This document shows positions 1 through 12,650 of a DNA stretch of 64,000 bases, one piece after another. The notes below the pieces were generated by a model. The model ran no database searches, had not been told where the DNA came from, and saw nothing but the letters and a program-made list of their open reading frames with translations. Each line of letters opens with the position of its first letter. Position 1 is the first letter of the stretch. The DNA comes from Timema cristinae (taxonomy: Eukaryota; Arthropoda; Insecta; Phasmatodea; Timematidae). A program made the position numbers and the translations under genes. The stretch spans positions 55,251,277 through 55,315,276 of the forward strand of contig JBCFYV010009882.1 in the NCBI GenBank assembly GCA_039000515.1. Reading direction: 5' to 3'.

Positions 1-249
1 GTGGAAGGGGTTGGATGTGGTTTAAGGGGAGGAAGGTAAGGAAGAGTTACAAGAAAGCAAAGGAAACGGGAAAGTGTTGGGGGAAAAAAGAGAATGATCA
101 AAATACTACTGAATTAAATGACTAAAGTCAAATAAAGCTGGCACGTTGGGGAGATTTAGTTTTTATGAGAATTTCTTTTTACTCAATATAATAATGTATT
201 AAAAGCTGTATACTTATTACTTGCCGTATTAGTAAACTATAATTAAAGA
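1..249. other. No gene seen; purine-rich start
   Basis: The first ~110 bases are rich in G and A on the plus strand, and the rest is AT-rich. I see no coding frame, RNA gene or recognisable repeat. Confidence 0.5.
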
Positions 250-506
250 CCCGCCTCAGTGGCGTAGTTGGCTAACGCGCTTGTCGTGTAGAGCTCTACT
301 ACTGAGGACGGGGAGATCGAGGTTCGAATCTCGGTTGGGTGAACTGGGGGTGGTTTTTCCTAAATGGTTTTCCACTCTCCTTCCACACAAGTGCGGGTTC
401 ACTTCCTCTAATTCGACCTTCCCAATTCCTTATCCATTTACGTAATTAGTACTCAAAGCGTATTACCCTAACGGGTAGTAAAACGCGGTGCTATTATTAT
501 TATTAT
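250..506 (+). repeat. SINE family A, near full length
   Basis: The tRNA-like head contains an A-box-like GGCGTAGTTGGCTAACGCGC and a B-box-like GGTTCGAATCTC, so it has an internal RNA polymerase III promoter. A body (GGTGGTTTTTCCTAAATGG, then CCACTCTCCTTCCACAC) follows, then the tail motif AACGGGTAGTAAAACGCGG and a run of ATT/TTA. Two further copies of the same unit start near 19892 and 20919. It is a tRNA-derived retroposon and not a functional tRNA. Confidence 0.85.
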
Positions 507-1377
507 ATAATTAAAGATATACTAGATGCAAGTGCCCGGAATCACCCACATGAAGAGAGTTCTCTTTTTTATACATTAAATTAATTTGCGGTTGACATTT
601 GTATAATTGCTACTATATTATACAAAAACACCTAAGAATAGTTAAGCATATTGTACCTCTTTAACATCACACACCACTGATCAAGAGAATAAATTGTTCA
701 CTCTTGTAAAAAAAAAAATATTAAAAAAAAATCTGATTTGTGCACCCTCCTCTCTTATCACTTATTCAAAGTCTCAGTTTTATAAATCCATAGGTTTTTT
801 AGTCACCCTTACAGATGGTCACGACATATTAGTAGAAATACTTGCAATACGAAGCCGTTTATGACTTCAGGTTAATGATATGTGTACTAGAAAAAATAAT
901 TATATTCGTGTATTGAAAATTGACACCTGGACACGGGAATCTATACATTGACTTGTTCCGTCAATTTTCTACCACTATGCTATCCTCTATACTAATCCAG
1001 TGCTAGGGATTATTATTCGCTCATATTTTAAAAACTAAGTTTACCCCGAGAGTGTATGTTCATAAGTCTCCGATTTTAATGTTTCTGGGTTTTTTGCTAC
1101 CTTAATCGGTAGTTATGATGTAAAATAAATTTCGTCAACGCAAAAAAATAAAAAACGCCTATTGTGTACAATCTAAGGAATTCCTAAAATATTTAAAAAA
1201 AATCTTAATCCTAGGAGCACACCATGGGGTCGCTGGTGAACCGGCTCACTAAACGTACCAGGTTTGCGCATTTGATAACCAATCTAAAGCATTGCTGGCT
1301 TGTATACCTCCAATGCTCTAGTAGAGGGCGAAGTAGAAGTAGTTGTTTATTCTGTGCTTTTTTTTAAGCTTATTTAA
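507..1377. other. No gene seen; AT-rich
   Basis: AT-rich DNA with poly-A and poly-T runs. Near 1193-1240 the motif ATCTTAA...ACACCATG resembles a direct-repeat partner near 2155-2180, so the piggyBac remnant may have slightly wider limits than annotated. Nothing else is recognisable. Confidence 0.45.
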
Positions 1378-2232
1378 GTGATTGGGTCGCATACGACCCC
1401 ACGGCGTGTTTTGTACTATGAAAATAGCAATGTTTAACATTATGACATTTTATTTTCTGTGAGGTTTTTAGGTGTGTATAGCTGTTGTTATAAATTTTTA
1501 TCTAGTCTGTTTAGGTTGATTTTTTAAAATTAAAATTTGATCCTGGCGTCAACAAGTAAATAACTGAGAGGAGAATAAATTATTTTCTACCACCTGTCAA
1601 TTCCAACACAGTATGTTTTAAAGCTGACAGAGAGTATACAAGGTACACATAGAAATGTGACGATGGACAACTGGTTCACATCTTGTGAACTAGCTAATGA
1701 AATTTCTAAAGTTAATTTGACCGTCGTAAACACTTTAAGAAAAAATAAAGCTGAAATTACACCTCAAACGTTTCCAACCAAAGAGAAGATAGTTAACTCA
1801 TCTGAATTTGTGTTTGATGAAACATTTACAATAGTTTACAATTGTTCCTAAAATAAATAAATCCATGCTCCTACTGTCAAATATGCATTTCCAAACTGAT
1901 GTTGACAAAGAAACCAGCAAACTGAAAATACGTTGTTTGTGTAACAATAAAAAGGCCGGAGTGGACATATTCGATCAGCTCTGTCACTCAGAAAGACTAG
2001 GAGTGGGTTAGTTACAAACTCGGACACATATAAAAGGTGACAATTTTCATGTATAGTTAGTGAATCCTCCGGTTGTGGCCCTCTAAGTTATTTTTAAAAT
2101 CAAATGGGGTGAGCTTAATCTGTTAGACCAAAGGGATTACTCTAAACTCAAGTAATCTTAAGCGTAGAAGTACACCATGTCATTATTGTAGCATGTAGCA
2201 GCACCGTGGGGTCGTATATGACTACGAGTCAC
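1378..2232 (+). mobile_element. Internally deleted piggyBac-like DNA transposon
   Basis: The ends are imperfect inverted repeats. The left (1378-1408) reads GTGATTGGGTCGCATACGAC and continues into CCCACGGCG. The right (2202-2232) is its reverse complement with changes and a 2-bp insertion. Each end carries a GGGTCG/CGACCC partial palindrome. A TTAA, the canonical piggyBac target, lies at 1374-1377 immediately outside the left end. No matching TTAA is present at the right, so that edge is eroded. At about 850 bp it is much shorter than an autonomous piggyBac element (usually ~2.3 kb or more). It holds the transposase remnant at 1600-2011. Confidence 0.75.
1600..2011 (+). pseudogene. piggyBac-like transposase remnant
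   Basis: piggyBac transposases are DDD-type nucleases that excise and insert DNA at TTAA. Two pieces of the catalytic core are visible. The first (about 1600-1845) has the hallmark TMDNWFTSCELANEI, followed by a TLRKNKAEI strand. The second is in the next frame (about 1841-2008) and reads VPKINKSMLLLSNMH, then TDVDKETSKLKI, then KAGVDIFDQLCHSER. The Asp of DNWFTS and that of GVD correspond to two of the three catalytic aspartates known in the family. The N-terminal half with the first catalytic Asp and the C-terminal Cys-rich domain are missing. A frameshift lies between about 1815 and 1845. This is a dead fossil. Assignment to piggyBac is firm from motif order, and the subfamily is unknown. 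Confidence 0.85.
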
Positions 2233-2900
2233 CAGAGCTGTGTTATTATCTTACAAACAATATATTATATATATACAATTAAACACTACCTAAAACAACC
2301 TTGATAAATTTACATAAATATAATAATCATATTCCTATCCAATTAAATATATTCTACCTTATATATTATTGATCCAAAGCTGGACACCGCAATTTCCCCC
2401 CCCCTCCCCCCGTTTATCTCAATGAGATTATCTTTTATGTCAATTTTAGAACTAAGAAGTGTAGCATAGTGACCACCTCACATAGGTAACTTGATGTCGA
2501 ATCCGTTTTACTTGGGCATTGTATAGACAACCTTGCTACTCCCGGAATCACAAGCAGTCAAGTATACAACACCATTTACAGATGCACCTGCCATTCACTT
2601 GACTCTTCCCCCTAACCCGCAGTAGGCAAGTCATTAGAAATAAGCTTACTACTTGTCACTCCATTCTTCATCCTTATTAAATGTTCATTTCACTTGTAGG
2701 AAATGTCCTTTCACCCAATATTAACTAGAAAATATATTATACAGTAATTTCCCTTCATAGTATATGCTAGTAGATTTACAAAATGAATATTTATATAATT
2801 GTCCAAAAATCAAATTCTAGATAAGTCCATATAATATTGTCAGAAGTAGACAAATAAAATACAGTTTAATATTTTTAATTGAACCATTCCTATAATTGGG

Positions 2901-2901
<1 letters not shown>
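2233..2901. other. No gene seen; AT-rich
   Basis: AT-rich sequence with a C-rich run near 2394-2411. No coding frame or repeat family is recognised. Confidence 0.45.
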
Positions 2902-2955
<54 letters not shown>

Positions 2956-3225
2956 GCACCGCGTCTTACTAACTATTCGGGTTATACACTCTCACGTTAA
3001 TGTGTAATGTTAGGGTGATTGTGAGATGAAATTGAGGACCTACAGCTTAACATAGAATCCGAACCACGGTGGAGGACAAGCATTCCCCCCTATTAACAAG
3101 TTGTGATTAATACACTTCTTGTCAGAGGAGAATGAAGGGTTTGGTAATCAGATAAATCTGTGCCGGGACCAAGGATTGAACCCCGGACCTATAATTTGGA
3201 TTGCCCTCCTAGTGTCAAAGTTCGC
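2902..3225 (-). repeat. SINE family B, reverse orientation, with (TTA)n tail
   Basis: Read on the minus strand, a damaged tRNA-like head (B-box-like GGGGTTCAATCC) leads into TCTGATTACCAAACCCTTC. It continues through a body ending TAACATTAC, then the tail motif AGTAAGACGCGGTGC and a long (TAA)n. On the plus strand the tail appears first, as (TTA)n at about 2902-2955. The 5' head is rearranged near 3200-3225. Better copies lie at 13685 and 43289. Confidence 0.8.
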
Positions 3226-6200
3226 CCTTGATGCTGTTTGAGGGGACATTTATTATTTTATTGGTTGGCAGTCATGGCTGGATCTCGTTCCTTCTACTCA
3301 AACATAATTTGGGTTTGTTTGGTATTGTTTCAGGAATTTAGCTTTAATAGTCCCAATCAGTCCGTCACTTGGCAATGTATGGCACAAGCATTTTAATTGT
3401 TTATACTTGCATCTTCGCCAGGATAGTAATACTTGTATAATAGTTAAAAACTATATCTCTCTATGAAATGAATTCATCACGGACCCTTATCTTGGAACAA
3501 TTTTAAGGAAGGTTTCTTCCCACTTGACCCTATCTTATAACACCACTAAAACCTTCCTTGGAACTCTTCCTGACTAACTTCAACTTCGCTGTCCTATTGA
3601 GAATGGAAGTTGATCTCACTAATTAATTAATTAATTCTATAATTTTGTCTCCCTCCTATATTTATTGCTGGTTCCTGTTCTGATATACTCAACAAATTTT
3701 ATTTTTATAATTTACTTTTAATTTCCGTTTTTGGTTCAAAGTAAACTTCCTGAAAAACTCTTAAACTATTTATAGCTTGTTTCCGTAGAGACGCTATCTT
3801 AACATGTTGCAAAACTTTCTGATTCTCTACCAATTTGTTCTCCCAATCTATCTCCATGCACCTGGTTTTCATTCATTACGTTCCGATGATATCCGGACAA
3901 GATAAAATATTAAATCACTAAAATCTAATTTCTTCCTTTATTATATTTATATAAATTTCTTTTCGGTTTAATCTCTAATTCTTAAACAACATTATAAGAT
4001 TATCATTTTATACTAAACAAAATTTATAACACAATAACTGGCTCCGCATATAAGATAGGGAGTGGACTCTGAGCCGGAATGCTGAACCTAAGCTTACATT
4101 GGGTACGCCAAAGAATAGTTCATACTACAAAAGATTGATTTCATTAATTTTATGTGAAGTCTTGTCCAATGACTAGTGTTGTCTCAAAGCTAGAAAGAGA
4201 TTATAATAATGATTGAATAGGTTTAAAATGTATATAAAGTATATCTTTACTAAAAACTTCATTTTAACGCTAAACAGCAAAAAAAAAACATTTTTTGAGC
4301 TCTTCTGATTATATTTTATTACGTATTATTATTTTATTACAATTTCATATTTAGGAATGTTTTAGTTTTAGTATATATTTATAAAATATATTTTGAAGAA
4401 TTATCTAATATTACCAGAAATAATTGTTAACAAACTAGAAATAAATAATAACTATTAATAATTATGAGTTGATGTTTTAGAAAAATAATATTAATAATAA
4501 TTTTAACAACTTAACATGTTAGAAGTGGACCTAATGTGGGACCATGACAACTCCAGTCATGGGTGCCCGGAATAACAGGCAATGGGGGCACTCCACCACT
4601 ATGGAAATTACAATCTAATTTAATATATGAATTGTTTTCTTTTAGAAGAAAATATTCTAAACATCTTTTTTTTTTTAACTTTTAGCTTTATTTACAATAT
4701 TTTTCTTCACACAAAGGTGCTGTTGTATAAAGACTTATTATCAAACTTTTTAATAATCGTAAACGATTTCAGTTTCCATTAAGTAGTTAGGGTTATGTGA
4801 TACTGTGATATTAGTTCAAATGATGATATTGTAATAAATTAAATCATACAAAAAAGTTTATTTTACTTCACTAAAACAATAATTTCTCCAAATATTTATG
4901 TATGTTTTTGGGCTTCCTTCCTAAAAAAAATAGTAGCTAAGCTTATTGAATATTTGTATGGTTATAATAATTAATAAGAAATGTGATTTTTAAATGATGT
5001 CACCAAATTCCCAATTTTAAGTTCATATTTAATATACCAACTTATTTATAAAGTTATGAATAGAATGAAATTTTGTTTTTATTTTAAATTAATGACATTT
5101 TATTTTTATATGTTTAATATTTACGTTCAAGCTAAAGCAAAATCCTGATCTTCGAAATTTCTATATTTTTAGTATCTTCAGAGTGCTAATAAAATGCCAG
5201 TGGCCACAAAAAAATTTCAAGCGCGTGCATGTGGGTGGGTAGGGGAATAAATCCCCCCCTCCCTCTTCACCAGGAAAAATGTCTGCAATTGTCACTTACT
5301 CCAATAAATGAGTTTTAAATAAATTTTACTATTAAATATAGTTAAATATTAACACCTACGTATAATACATATGAAGCATGTGTCTTACTTTTCACACTAA
5401 GACATTAAAGTAGTAATTTATTCTACATATGGATAACAAGTAATTACATTTTTAATAATTAGTGCTATAATAATTACATTTTTAATAATTAGTTCTATAA
5501 TGAGTTAGGCCTTGTTTAATTATTAAATTAAATTATTTAAATTATATAAAGTTAAATTATTAAATTATATAAGCCATTGCTTTATTTTATACTTATAAAT
5601 TACAAATGATTTAATTTAAAATTAAAAATCTTCATTATTACTTTAGGGTACCTTTTGAAAAGGAGTAATGCCAAGCTAATACATCTTCATTCGAATATTT
5701 TCCACAAAGTTTGAAGTTCACTACAATATCCTTACGACTAAGGCTTTCTCATTTAGCTGAGTTAGTATGCCTGATTGTTCATACCAAACTGTAATAATAA
5801 GATTGTCGCAATAGTTAAAAATATTAAATACATTTATATACATATTATATGTATTAAGTGTGTTAATTTTATAAATCTTCAATGGTTTATTTATTAACCA
5901 AATAGCTTAATTTTACTTGTATATTATTTCTTTCAAATATTGTTGTTTTTATTAAAATGAGATTTGTGTTATTTTAAAAAAAAATCTTATTATAATTTAA
6001 TCTACTTATCATAATAACGATAAACTACTCGCAAATAGTTTATCAACATGGATAGTTTTACATTGAGAGAAAATAATTTTACACACTTTAGTATAAAATG
6101 GTTATAATTACAGGTGCAATTTATTTTTTGTGCAATTAGGTATTTTGAAAAGTGTTGCAATATGAACCATTGTCGTACCTGATTACTACTCCAAAGGTGA

Positions 6201-6921
6201 AACCAACAAAAAAAAAATTAAACCTTTTGATAAAGTGTCGTAATCTCATCGACAAACTCTTAACATGCTGTTCTTTCCAAAAGGGGAGAAAAAGACAGTA
6301 TCTGAAGGGTCATTTTCTTGTTTGTAGCCTCCTTTATTCAAGTTGTAATAAACTCCATCATTTATGGCAAGGCTGCTCACTGAAAAGAGTTTCAGGCGTG
6401 CTCTTCAATCCCTCGCAAACAACGACCACCAAGGAGTTGAATGGTCCTAGGGGACATGGGACAATAGGTAATGAATGATACTTGTCACCTGGTTCACAAG
6501 ATCACGCGAGATTCTGCGTGAAAACGGAAGAGAAAGATCTTTAAATGCTAGACTTTGGCCAGATTAGGAGCTATTCTCTATATTCATACAAACCCTTACG
6601 CGAATAAGAATATCTTGAATATATAAAAAGTATGTTGATCCCTACGTGCATAGAAGCTTCCATTTTATAACCTACACATATGACATGTTTCTATCGTAAT
6701 ATAAAAAGTGGATCAAACTCCTTATGGCTTATGATCCTTGCTGATTTGTTAAACAGCTATTGAATTAGAAAGTTTAGTTAAATGAGGCTAGTTTTATCTA
6801 TGATGAACTATAAATATATTGTGCAACTAGTATCTAAGAAATACTACAGCCTTTACCTAATTTACTCCCTGATATCTACACCTATCTGGTTAAAATATGT
6901 TGATTAACAAACTATTACCCT
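3226..6921. other. Long AT-rich stretch without a recognisable gene
   Basis: The longest frame (6152-6478, 108 codons) has a poly-Lys start and no family features, and I treat it as chance. A 30-bp direct duplication (TAATTACATTTTTAATAATT units at 5441 and 5471) is present. A C/G-rich patch near 5220-5275 is unexplained. Confidence 0.4.
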
Positions 6922-7180
6922 CTTTGGTGGCCCCATGGTCTAAGGCGTCACTCTTGCATTAGACTAGACTGCCAATGACGGGGAGATCGAGTTTCGGATA
7001 CCGGTTGGGTGTACTGAGGGTGGTATTTCAAAAAATATTTCCCACTCTCCCTCCACACAAATGTGGATACACTTCCTACAAATATAGGCCTAGGCCTCAT
7101 AATTCCAAAAATAACATCGCGTAGTTAGTAGGCCTACTTAAGTTTATAATCCAAACGGGTAGTAAGACGATGTTTTATAT
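6922..7180 (+). repeat. SINE family C
   Basis: The head is CCATGGTCTAAGGCGTCACTC, a tRNA-like A box. A mutated B box (GAGTTTCGGATACC) follows. The body GTACTGAGGGTGGT and CCACTCTCCCTCCACACAAA matches family A, and the tail is AACGGGTAGTAAGACG. Family C therefore shares body and tail with family A but has a different tRNA-like head. Confidence 0.75.
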
Positions 7181-10100
7181 AAAAAAACAATAATAATACG
7201 AGATCTAAGTAGAATGTTAAGAAAATGTTGTGGACCCAGCTCTGATATCAATTATAGTTCCAATAAGTCTTCATGATATGTACAGTACATGTTTCTAATG
7301 GGGGCATGCGTGAAACTTGAGACAATGTCATGTTTTTACAATTATTATAGCAAAGCATTTTTTGTTTTAATTAAAATAAATACTGCTTTTATGCAAATAT
7401 AGAATTTAATTTTCTTCACAAGGTGACCTCAACCGTTGTTGAATATTTGCCAAGGGGTCCTGGAATTTCATGAAAACTTTTTCTCTTAATTTAAAATGTT
7501 TGTTAGATAATGACACTTTACTCATGACAAATGTTCAACAACTGTTGATATCACAATGTGAATGGAACAGCAATCATAATTACCAAATATTAATTTTTAT
7601 ATCAATAATTGTTTATTTTTTTATTTTTATCTTTAAACACTTTAAATTAATTTAAGACTGTAAAACCCACTTTGACCATCAACAATTAAAAATTAATACT
7701 GTCCAAAATGTGAAATAAAGTTTGAAATAAGAGAAAACTTGAATTATTCACGTATTATTCTATTAGAACCAGCATATTGCTAGTACCCTTGACGTCACTC
7801 CCAACAGGGCTGCCACAGTTAACAATCTGGCCTTGTTGCTAAAGACGGCCGTGAAATAGGTGATATTAGCTATAACTATGATACAGGTAAATGACACTTG
7901 TCATAAGAGGATCGTACAACAACCATCTTCTCTCTACTACATTTCCTTAACGGCTCCACCACTTACCCAAGTCACGCGAACTTCAGCATACGAAGAATTC
8001 AACGAGCACTTGCGGCTCTTTGTCCGAGTGGATAATAACAGCTAACGGGCCACACGCTCATTATTTATAAGGTGCTTGGCTCTTTTTTTGTATCACGTTA
8101 GAGGATGCCACTTGATTCAACTCCCTTTTCTACTTTCTTAGACACTATTCACTTCCTCCAATACGTTCCTGTAACAACCATATTGGCCGTTAAACACACT
8201 GCAGAGTCCTAATATAACCGTTCTAAAAAATAAATTTTCAATAACAGTATATGTAGATGTCTAAGGATAGCTTGCTATCTGAATATTTTCAGTTAATAAT
8301 TTCTTTAATCCGCAAACCAAATAAAATTTATTTCTTATACCTTATATTAAGGAATAATTATATTAATTAATTCTATGTGGAATAGAGAACACATTTTATT
8401 AAAGGCCAATAACTAGTTTTAAATTTCATGGTATAAATTTCTGTTTTCTTTTATAGATCTTTTATGATATATCATATTAAATTAGCTCAAAAATTAATCT
8501 CCATTCCCACCCTCCTTATATGAGCAAGTAGAAAAGTGTATAAAATTAAATTATTTTCACTAGTAATAACAATCAATTTAAAAAAAATACGATTCTATAT
8601 AATGTTAAAAAAAATCCTGATAGATTGGCGTTTTAACTGAATTTAAAAAAATGAACACGTAACTTCTCATTATGTTGGGATTAAAACTATGTTCTCCATC
8701 AAAACACAGGGCAGGAAATATTTTTGATTAAATCTCACAATTCACGATCATTACAACTTATTATAGGTTTATTTAATAGTTTTAGATAACATAACTATCC
8801 CTAAACTATCCCTATCACGAACAAAATATATTTTTATCCCCACGTTAGACCATCAATTGTGTATTATTGACATGAGGTTCACTCGCTTTGGTATTTGTCT
8901 GTAATATTTTAGCCATAGTAATGTGAAATTTATCGGCAAACTTAAAAATCATAGCAGATACACCATTATGTGGAAGGATGCACATCAGTGCACCGATAAA
9001 ACTGAAGAATATAAAATATAGGTTCTTCACCTTTAATTTCCTGGTAATGGGGGAGTAGGGATTTGACTTCTGACTCGGTGCAATAAGAATGTTTTTATAA
9101 TAAAAGCTTTACAGACCTCCCTCCACAGAAGTGTGGGTAAATTTACATTTAATTCTACCTTTATACATCACCATTTTATTTTTGTAATGGAATTTGGATA
9201 GCCTGGATATGTAGTAAGAGGCATTGAAAAAGAATATATTTCTCTTTTTTGTGTGGTCAAACTTTCCTCAAAAATAAGACAATTATTGCAACGCTTGTCA
9301 GACGAGGCTGCCAGTAGCTCCTTCTTGCCATAGCACACCACATCACGACCTAAATCTAGAGCGAGAAGATTTTGCAACAGATAACTGAGATAGAGATCAA
9401 AGACAATGCTTATATCCATAAGACCTGCAGTTACCTCAGCAATGATATTGGGTGTAGTATACAAAAGCATATTATAATTAGAAATACATATTGATTGAGA
9501 ATATATACGTAAGTACATTTCAACTTTTGGATATTTTTAAATTACATTTTCCCTAAATTACGCTAAGCTCATTAGTAAGTAAGAAACATCTTTTGGATAG
9601 ATAAATAAATGAATACATGACATTTGGAAATTTTTAATATGGATTTTACTACATGGATCTTGAGGTAAGCTCTCAATCTTCATATTTTCACATATATCTT
9701 GGGTGACGATACGTACTGGTTTTTCAGTTTTATTTTTGGGGGGTTGTCTTGTTTCCCTATTGGACAAGAGGTAGTATAACATCATGCACTGTTTTCTAAC
9801 CAATTACTTCCAAAAGTACTTCTTTTTGAAATTATATAAATAATATTTCGAATTGATTTCTGTTAGAGAAAGTAACTTCACACTTGGGCTAAATTTTTCA
9901 GAAGTTGTTATATACAAGGTTTATTTGCCAAAAGTTATGAACACGTGAAATTACTATTAAGTACCCATATAATCTGAAATGTATATAAATTCCTATGAGA
10001 AGGGAAGAAATTATAAAATATTTTTTGCAAGAATTCATTTCTTAAAGGTCTTTTTCTCTTATAGAATCCTACTGTTTAGTGGAGTTGTGATAGGGAGAAT

Positions 10101-10671
10101 GAACTTTGAAAGCAGACTTCCCACAGATATTGGTGAATACCTACGGTCTACTTTTTTGTTAAAAGCGTCTCTCAAATAATTTTCTTGACATCACCTATTA
10201 TTTGTTCCTTGAAATGTTTTTATTTTGTTTCTACGTATTATTAGAACTTTTGTACGGAAATACTAGTTTTAAGTGATTAACAACCAACCAAATTTTAAAT
10301 TAATTTATAACAAATATTAAGGAAATAACTTTAAATTTACATTTACTTATGTGTGACTGAGAACAAAGTTTTATATAGTAATATGTGTTTCTTGAAATAA
10401 ACGTTTAAAATGATATTTTAATGCATTATTTGACTTCTTGTATATCAGTGTTAAATTGAATTATCGATAAAAAGGGAGTTCTATTAAATTAGTTCCGTAT
10501 TTAAATTATATTTATGATTCTTCCTTTATTATTTGTCCCTATATACGATATTTTTACCTTTTTCTAAAAATATAAATATACATGATACAATATCTTCGTT
10601 GTTATTATGTCTATTAAATTCTCATTATTTGATGTTATACTTAGTCTTCTATTACATGTTTCGGTGTTATT
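7181..10671. other. AT-rich stretch, no supported gene
   Basis: No exon-like frame stands out. A degraded SINE scrap (CCTCCCTCCACAGAAGTGTGG) lies at about 9117-9140. One 61-codon minus-strand frame at 8845-9030 begins with a hydrophobic, signal-peptide-like segment and is listed separately. The region 7790-8060 is somewhat less AT-rich and has a 62-codon plus frame with no family features. Confidence 0.4.
8845..9030 (-). CDS. Doubtful small frame with signal-peptide-like start
   Basis: The 61-residue frame opens with MKNLYFIFFSFIGALMCI. This is a basic N-terminus followed by about 15 hydrophobic residues and a plausible small-residue cleavage site (VSA). The rest is unremarkable and has no cysteine framework of a known secreted peptide. 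There is no codon-bias or splice evidence, and hydrophobic frames arise easily in AT-rich DNA. I do not recognise the product and consider chance the likelier explanation. Confidence 0.12.
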   Translation of the reverse strand: MKNLYFIFFSFIGALMCILPHNGVSAMIFKFADKFHITMAKILQTNTKASEPHVNNTQLMV

Positions 10672-10720
10672 ATATTATTATTATTAGCACCGCGTCTTAC
10701 TACCCGTTCGGGTTATACGC
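10672..10720 (-). repeat. SINE 3'-tail fragment
   Basis: TTATTATTAGCACCGCGTCT followed by TACTACCCGTTCGGGTTATACG is the reverse complement of the shared SINE tail. Only the 3' end is present, as expected from 5' truncation during retrotransposition. Confidence 0.75.
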
Positions 10721-11392
10721 AGTGTTATTATAGATGTTAAACTATCTTCAGGTCTTATTTATGATATAGATGCTTTATTTTAAATAAATATTATCGGAAA
10801 TTTTGTGAAATTCTCATATATTATATGTGAAAAACATTTTGTTGGATTATCAACAGTAAAAATAATAACGGAAAAGGTTTAATTTCATCATTTATTACTC
10901 CTTACCAACTAACCAACATGTTTAATATCGTTTTGGTATTCTTTATCTTGTAAAACAATGTCAACACACATATTATAAACTAACACTTTGTTAACTTTAA
11001 TACAGATTCAAAAACAATCTTTATAATTTATTCTTTATTAATCCAAAAACACACTTTCATAGAAGGAAGGAATATATTTTATTTTATTTGTTTATTTAAA
11101 AAAAATTCACATTTCAAAACTCAAGAAAATTAATAAAAATCGTAATAGTAAAAATAATAATAATAATAATTATAATTATAATAATAATAATAATAATACT
11201 TGAAGACCCCTGTTAAATATGAACTGTTGAAAGATTTGTTCAGAAAATCATAGAAATATGGTGATAAATTTTGTGAATATATATATGTATATGTATATAT
11301 AAGATTGTGTTGTTCTTTAGCACCACCACTCGTTCGTACTATGCATATATGCACTAATTACACTAGTGTGTTAGGGACGAGTAATATTAATT
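10721..11392. other. AT-rich; imperfect (TAA)n
   Basis: An imperfect TAA/TAT microsatellite spans about 11149-11203. TATA/TATG alternation follows at 11277-11301. Nothing else is recognised. Confidence 0.45.
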
Positions 11393-11512
11393 TTTGGAGG
11401 AAGTGTATTCGTATTATCGGGGAGGAAGAAAGGAAATTAATTTAGGAAAATCCACCCTCAATACATCAGACATGAATTCAAACCTGGATCTCACCGTTAT
11501 CGGCAGTTTACT
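11393..11512 (-). repeat. Degraded SINE A/C body, reverse orientation
   Basis: Read on the minus strand it gives a B-box-like segment, then the TGTATTGAGGGTGGATTTTC body typical of families A and C, and then the cytosine-rich 'cactctccctcc'-like part, much mutated. The tail motif is missing. Confidence 0.5.
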
Positions 11513-12507
11513 GTATTTCGATAGTAAATGTATAAAACATAATGTAAGTGTGTGTCCATAATAGGATAAGTCAAGTCAAATATGGGCTTAAAATATAAAT
11601 TGTTTCCTGAGTTAAAGAGATTACCCATTTAACTTAACATTAAAAACTAAAATTGTTTTCTGGAAAAAAAATCACTTGATCAGTTGATACCACTGAAGGT
11701 AATTAAATAATTATTTAAATTTGAAATTTGTGAGAGTGAGTTGGATAAAATGGTTTTCTGGGGAAGGGGGGGGGGAGTTATAACATTTTCAAAAACTAAT
11801 AGAAACAACTATTTTTCAGTGTGGGATAAAGCTGAAACTTGACAAAGAACTTAATAGTACACTTCAAATAACTTTAAAAGTCTGACAATCTTAAGTTTAA
11901 AAAATATAAATCAGGGGTAATGGGGAAGTGGATGTGTAAACATTTTTTTTTTTACTTCTAGACATGTTAGAAAATTTAATGTTGACAGGAAGATAGGACA
12001 ATTCCAGAAAAATAAACTAGTTAAATTCAAAATGTCCAAGTGGTAATTGTATAAAAGAGGGGAAAGTCAATTGGAAGGATTTAAAATCTCTAAAATTAAT
12101 ATAATCCCCTATTTGCATGTGTAGGACAAACCCAAAGCACCATAAATTTCTCAAACATATATATATATATAAAACGAGGTTTTAGAAAACTTAAATCTGC
12201 CATTAAGGTAAATGGCTATTCTTAGAGAGCCTAATGAGAATGTGATGGGGTTAAAACAGATATAGAACATTACTTCTCTGTGTGTCTGAAAATTGAAAAT
12301 TGGCAGGTACGTATTAGAAATTCCATCAGATAACCAAATAAGACTTATTATTTAAAAATGGGGTTGTGTTAACCAAAAAGTAGGAGATTCACTTTAAATA
12401 TTTATAATATATTAATATACTTTACGGCGTGGAATAAAATTTAGATTTGGCTATTTGGTAGAACGACTGTAGCCTTTGATAAATAATTGAACTTATCACG
12501 CTACAAG
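11513..12507. other. No gene; G-run punctuated, possibly degenerate repeat
   Basis: AT-rich DNA with G-rich interruptions (GGGGAAGGGGGGGGGG near 11760, GGGGTAATGGGGAAG near 11915). These resemble interruptions at about 38530-38700. This may be a diverged tandem family of ~100-bp units, but I could not define a unit. Confidence 0.25.
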
Positions 12508-12650
12508 AAGATGAAATATCCCTAGCTACCCCAAGAGAGGAAGATAGGGTTTGGTTATCAGTTAAATCTGTGTCGGGACCGAAAATTGAACCCCGGACCC
12601 CAGCAGAGAAGTCCGACACATTACCCCTAGACCACCAGGTCACCAACTAC
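12508..12650 (-). repeat. SINE family B head fragment
   Basis: Plus-strand GGGTTTGGTTATCAGTTAAA, then GAACCCCGGACC and ACCCCTAGACCACCAGGTCACC, is the reverse complement of the family B tRNA-like head (GGTGACCTGGTGGTCTAGGG). The 3' body and tail are absent, so this is a 5' piece. That is unusual for retroposons and implies later deletion. Confidence 0.75.

Noticed and set aside
250..330. tRNA gene (A and B boxes present)
   Set aside because: The head continues directly into a repeated SINE body with a simple-repeat tail, and the same unit recurs at other sites. Acceptor-stem pairing is not evident.
6152..6478. 108-codon frame as a gene
   Set aside because: It has no recognisable domain, a lysine run from poly-A sequence, and no splice or promoter context. 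It is compatible with chance.
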